Assembly: GCA_024349245.1 (NCBI GenBank)
Contig: JALDNG010002728.1
Coordinates: forward strand, 1 to 64,000
Direction of reading: 5' to 3'
Length of the DNA stretch: 64,000 nt
DNA from: Neodontobutis hainanensis
Lineage: Eukaryota > Chordata > Actinopteri > Gobiiformes > Odontobutidae
In this document: positions 61,141 through 64,000 of the stretch, one piece after another
Numbering within the stretch: position 1 is the stretch's first letter
Layout: each line of letters starts with the position of its first letter
Program-made: the position numbers and the translations under genes
The notes under the pieces: generated by a model
The model's input: only the letters and a program-made list of their open reading frames with translations
Told to the model about the DNA's origin: nothing
Database searches by the model: none

Positions 61141-61725
61141 ATCCATCCATTCATCCATCTTCTACCGCTAATCCAGGGCCGGGTTGCGGGAGCAGCAGTC
61201 TAAGCAGAGATGCCCAGACTTTCTCCTCCCCAGACACTTCCTCCAGCTCTTCTGGGGGTAAACCGATGCGTTCCCAGGCAAGCCTAGAGACGTAGTCCCT
61301 TTAGCTTGTCTTCCTGGGATCTCCTCCCCAGTGGGACATCAGAAACAGATGCCCGAGCAACCTCAGCTGGCTCCACTCAATGTGGAGGAGCAGCGGCTCT
61401 ACTCTGAGCTCCTCCACTCTACAGAGAAAGCTCTTTTCGGCCGCTTGTATCCGGGACCTCGGGGTCATGACCGAAAGGTCATGACCCAAAGCTTATTACC
61501 ATAGGTGAGAGTAGGAACATAGATTGACCAGTAAAATAAGAGCTTTGCTTTGAAGCTCAGCTCCTCCTTCACCGTGAGAGAGCAGTACATCGCCTGAATC
61601 ACTGAAGAAGCTGCACCAATCCGTCTGTCAACCATATGCTCCTTCCTTCCCTCACTCGTGAACAAGACCCCAAAATACTTGACCTCCTCCACCTGAGACA
61701 GGATCTCTCCACCAACCTGAAACGT
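61141..61725 (-). mobile_element. Rex3-like LINE, 3' end only
   Basis: The minus strand reads VEEVKYFGVLFTSEGRK, DRRIGAASSVIQAMYCSLTVKEEL, YVPTLTYGNKLWVM, SRIQAAEKSF and EELRVEPLLLHIEWSQLRLLGHLF (61710-61330), the C-terminal third of a Rex3/RTE protein. The 3' end is TTAGCGGTAGAAGATGGATG. It is 5'-truncated at about 61725, as usual for incomplete LINE reverse transcription. It keeps the segment after the RT palm that the copy at 5669-7861 lost. Confidence 0.85.
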
Positions 61726-62791
61726 ATAATATACTTTGGGGTAATATTAAGGGGTAAAACTGGAATTGTGTACCAACCTACATGCTGACCCCCTATTATT
61801 ATATTCCACAGAGTTTTAAGCGTGTTTTAAGTTGGTGTTGTCAGATTTTGAATGACAAACCTGGCAATCCTGCCAGCAATTTAAAAAGATATTGCACCCT
61901 ATATGTATTAGATCTGAAATTCAGTTTGTAATTGATATTAATTTTAAGGCAACATATAAGCACTATAAATGGCAGCCATCACTGAGGACTGCAGTATCAA
62001 TACTTTAAGTCTGACTTTTTAATAAAGAAAAGTATGTTGTATTTTTTCAGCAAAATGTTAACCCTTGATATGATCAATGATGTGATTTAACACACAACAA
62101 ATGTATCAATCAATTAAGTGACTGCGCCTTTCTATGCGCCTTTTGTTGTAGTACTGTCTGCGCCTGAGCTGGCCTGAGGACTATTTCCAAAGCTCCCTCT
62201 CTCTGTGGCACAGACTGACGTCAGTAATGAGAGTGGGGTCAGGCGTATAACATCTTTGAATTCAGCTCTGACTGATAAGAAAAATAGCACTAAGTCCAGA
62301 AGTGTTAGTTCGGCTTGCTTTTCAGATAAAGATACTCTATTCCTTCAACAGCAATATCAGTGCGTGTGTGGCAGTGTTTGAGCTAAAGGTTATCGACAAA
62401 TTCTCCTCCAGCACCGGAGATCACAGTCCACATGTCCTTAAAAAGCTGCTAATACCTGGTAATAGCCACACTCCCCTTTAAGAAGAAGACAGCAGTGAAT
62501 GTAGTGTAAACTTTGTGGAAGACAGCGATATATGTTGGTGATCTAAATTTCACACAGCATTTATATTTGAAAAGCATTATTTGGAGTTTTTTTTTACAGT
62601 CAGCGCATATATCTAGTTTTAGGTCTGAAAAACAAAGACAGCCGTTTAGATGTAGCCAAGATAAATGTGTGAGACTTTATAAACTATAGGAACCATTAGA
62701 GCCAGTGGTAAATCTCAACACTGAGATTTTTGTTTGTAAAACTATATTTATTTGTTCTAAAACATTATTTTGGTTTGTAAATCTTTGGTTG

Positions 62792-62832
<41 letters not shown>

Positions 62833-64000
62833 CATACATTTTTTAAATAGATTTTATGTTTGCAATCTTTTATTTTTTTTTTTTTTTGCTTACAGAATTT
62901 TGTATTTCCTCAGTACAATATTATTTATTTAGTGTTGCAGCCATATGTAACCTTGAACTAACTCCATAAACATATGCTCAAATTAAGTGTACTAATTTCA
63001 AGAAAAGTTTTAAGATTGAAAACCCCAAGTGTTTTTAACCAGAGCTATAAATCTAAAAGCCAAAGATGTGTCCTAGGCTGAGGCACCAAATGATGTGGGC
63101 TGACTATAAAATCACTGTCTGGTCTAAAATGTTGTTACTCAAAGTGTTTTCACTTACAGCGCTGACAGCAGAGATAAAAGGTCAGGGAGAAGCAAAAGCA
63201 GAAAGTGAAAAATAAGCCTTGAAGAAAAGACAGGAAGCAGCAATCAGAGCTGAATGGACAAATAAATAGTATGGTTTAAAAAAAATGTAGGTGTTATCAG
63301 AGTCCTACTGTATGGATCATTGCATTTTTATGTATGTTATGCATGTAGTATATTGTCTTTTTCCGAGAGTAATGTGCAGATCAAAAATACTATGGACTGC
63401 CATACCAAAAAGAATGAAAAACAAACTAATTTCTACTGACGAACATAGGTTGTGCTAGACTTTCTCACTCTCCATCCGTTTGACGGACAGAAACGTAAAA
63501 TCTCTGTCATAATCTATTATTACCTGTCATATTTATATTTTTACTCTTTAATAATATTTATAACAGCTTTTTTTTACTTAAATGTTAAGAATTTACAAGA
63601 CAAGCATAGATGACATATTATTCATTTTATTTAGGGCAACAGATGAACAAAAACTGCACTTTCTGTTTAACACGAAGCATAATAAAAGAAATTCTGCACT
63701 GAGTGGAAGGATATTTTGAGCTTGAACAGGCAGGTGTAGAACGCAGTATAAAACACAATATAATTCAGTCACTGTTCTGTAGATCTGTCTGTCCTGTCCA
63801 ATGTTGTCTGTTTGTCCTCCTTCCTCTTTTCACCTTTAGTAACAATATCTGAACTATTTGGCAGTTTTGGCACTGAATGCAGAGTGATAAAGGACGAGAC
63901 GATTTAAGATAACTGCCAAATAATATGTACTTTTGCCACCAACTGAACAGGAGTCAAAATGCTGGATGGCATTCAAATATAATAAATATATCAGATTATA
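61726..64000. other. Unassigned intergenic DNA
   Basis: No gene or transposon recognised other than the (TA)n at 62793. AT-rich throughout. Confidence 0.4.
62793..62828. repeat. (TA)n microsatellite
   Basis: Pure TA run of about 36 bp. Confidence 0.95.

Overview
The window is repeat-rich, AT-rich animal DNA, almost certainly from a ray-finned (teleost) fish. The inference rests on the mix of mobile elements: an R4/Rex6-type LINE, Rex3-type (RTE) LINEs with a GATG-repeat tail, Penelope-like elements with a GIY-YIG endonuclease, a DIRS-type tyrosine-recombinase element, Tc1/mariner relics, hAT elements and MITEs, and tRNA-derived SINEs with tails typical of fish genomes. I found no host gene or exon that I can defend. 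Nearly every recognisable coding stretch is a broken transposable-element gene.

Layout. 1-1199: palindromic MITE with about 300-bp arms and a 21-bp minisatellite at its end. 2151-4521 (-): 5'-truncated R4/Rex6-like LINE, abutting a Tc1-like transposase relic (4523-5235, +). 5669-7861 (-): Rex3-like LINE whose reverse-transcriptase core is deleted. 7895-8178: SINE and other repeat DNA, interrupted by a 3.2-kb Tc1/mariner element (8179-11423) that is itself swollen by a roughly 1-kb direct repeat. 12264-13865: hAT-type foldback element with perfect 8-bp target duplication and a central (TA)n. 15066-15930: Penelope fragment in inverted pieces around a SINE. 16115-19734 (+): nearly full-length R4/Rex6-like LINE with a tRNA-like head, inserted inside a (TA)n tract. 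20-28 kb: mostly unassigned DNA with a few SINEs, one candidate solo LTR and a (TA)n.

28131-40974 is dominated by a direct tandem duplication of 5.9 kb (29138-35059 and 35060-40974). The copies appear to differ only by small indels, mostly in homopolymers. Each unit carries one end of nested MITEs, a folded-back Penelope 3' fragment and a hAT transposase relic. 42875-43761 is a probable solo LTR. 45755-47999 holds a Tc1 relic with a tiny tRNA-like SINE insertion bounded by a 17-bp duplication, then a DIRS-like element on the minus strand. 48640-57240 holds three more Penelope copies, the best (50997-52925) retaining most of RT and GIY-YIG. The last one is split by a different LINE and a SINE. 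57470-61725 adds a SINE, another Tc1 relic and a second Rex3 tail. The rest to 64000 is unassigned.

How the parts relate: this is a graveyard of independent insertions, many nested, rather than a gene system. The autonomous LINE and Penelope types could have mobilised the SINEs, but none of the copies here looks functional. I did not find a new multi-gene system. The most notable items are the 5.9-kb tandem duplication (possibly an assembly artefact), the TA-microsatellite targeting and tRNA-like head of the LINE, and several foldback structures.
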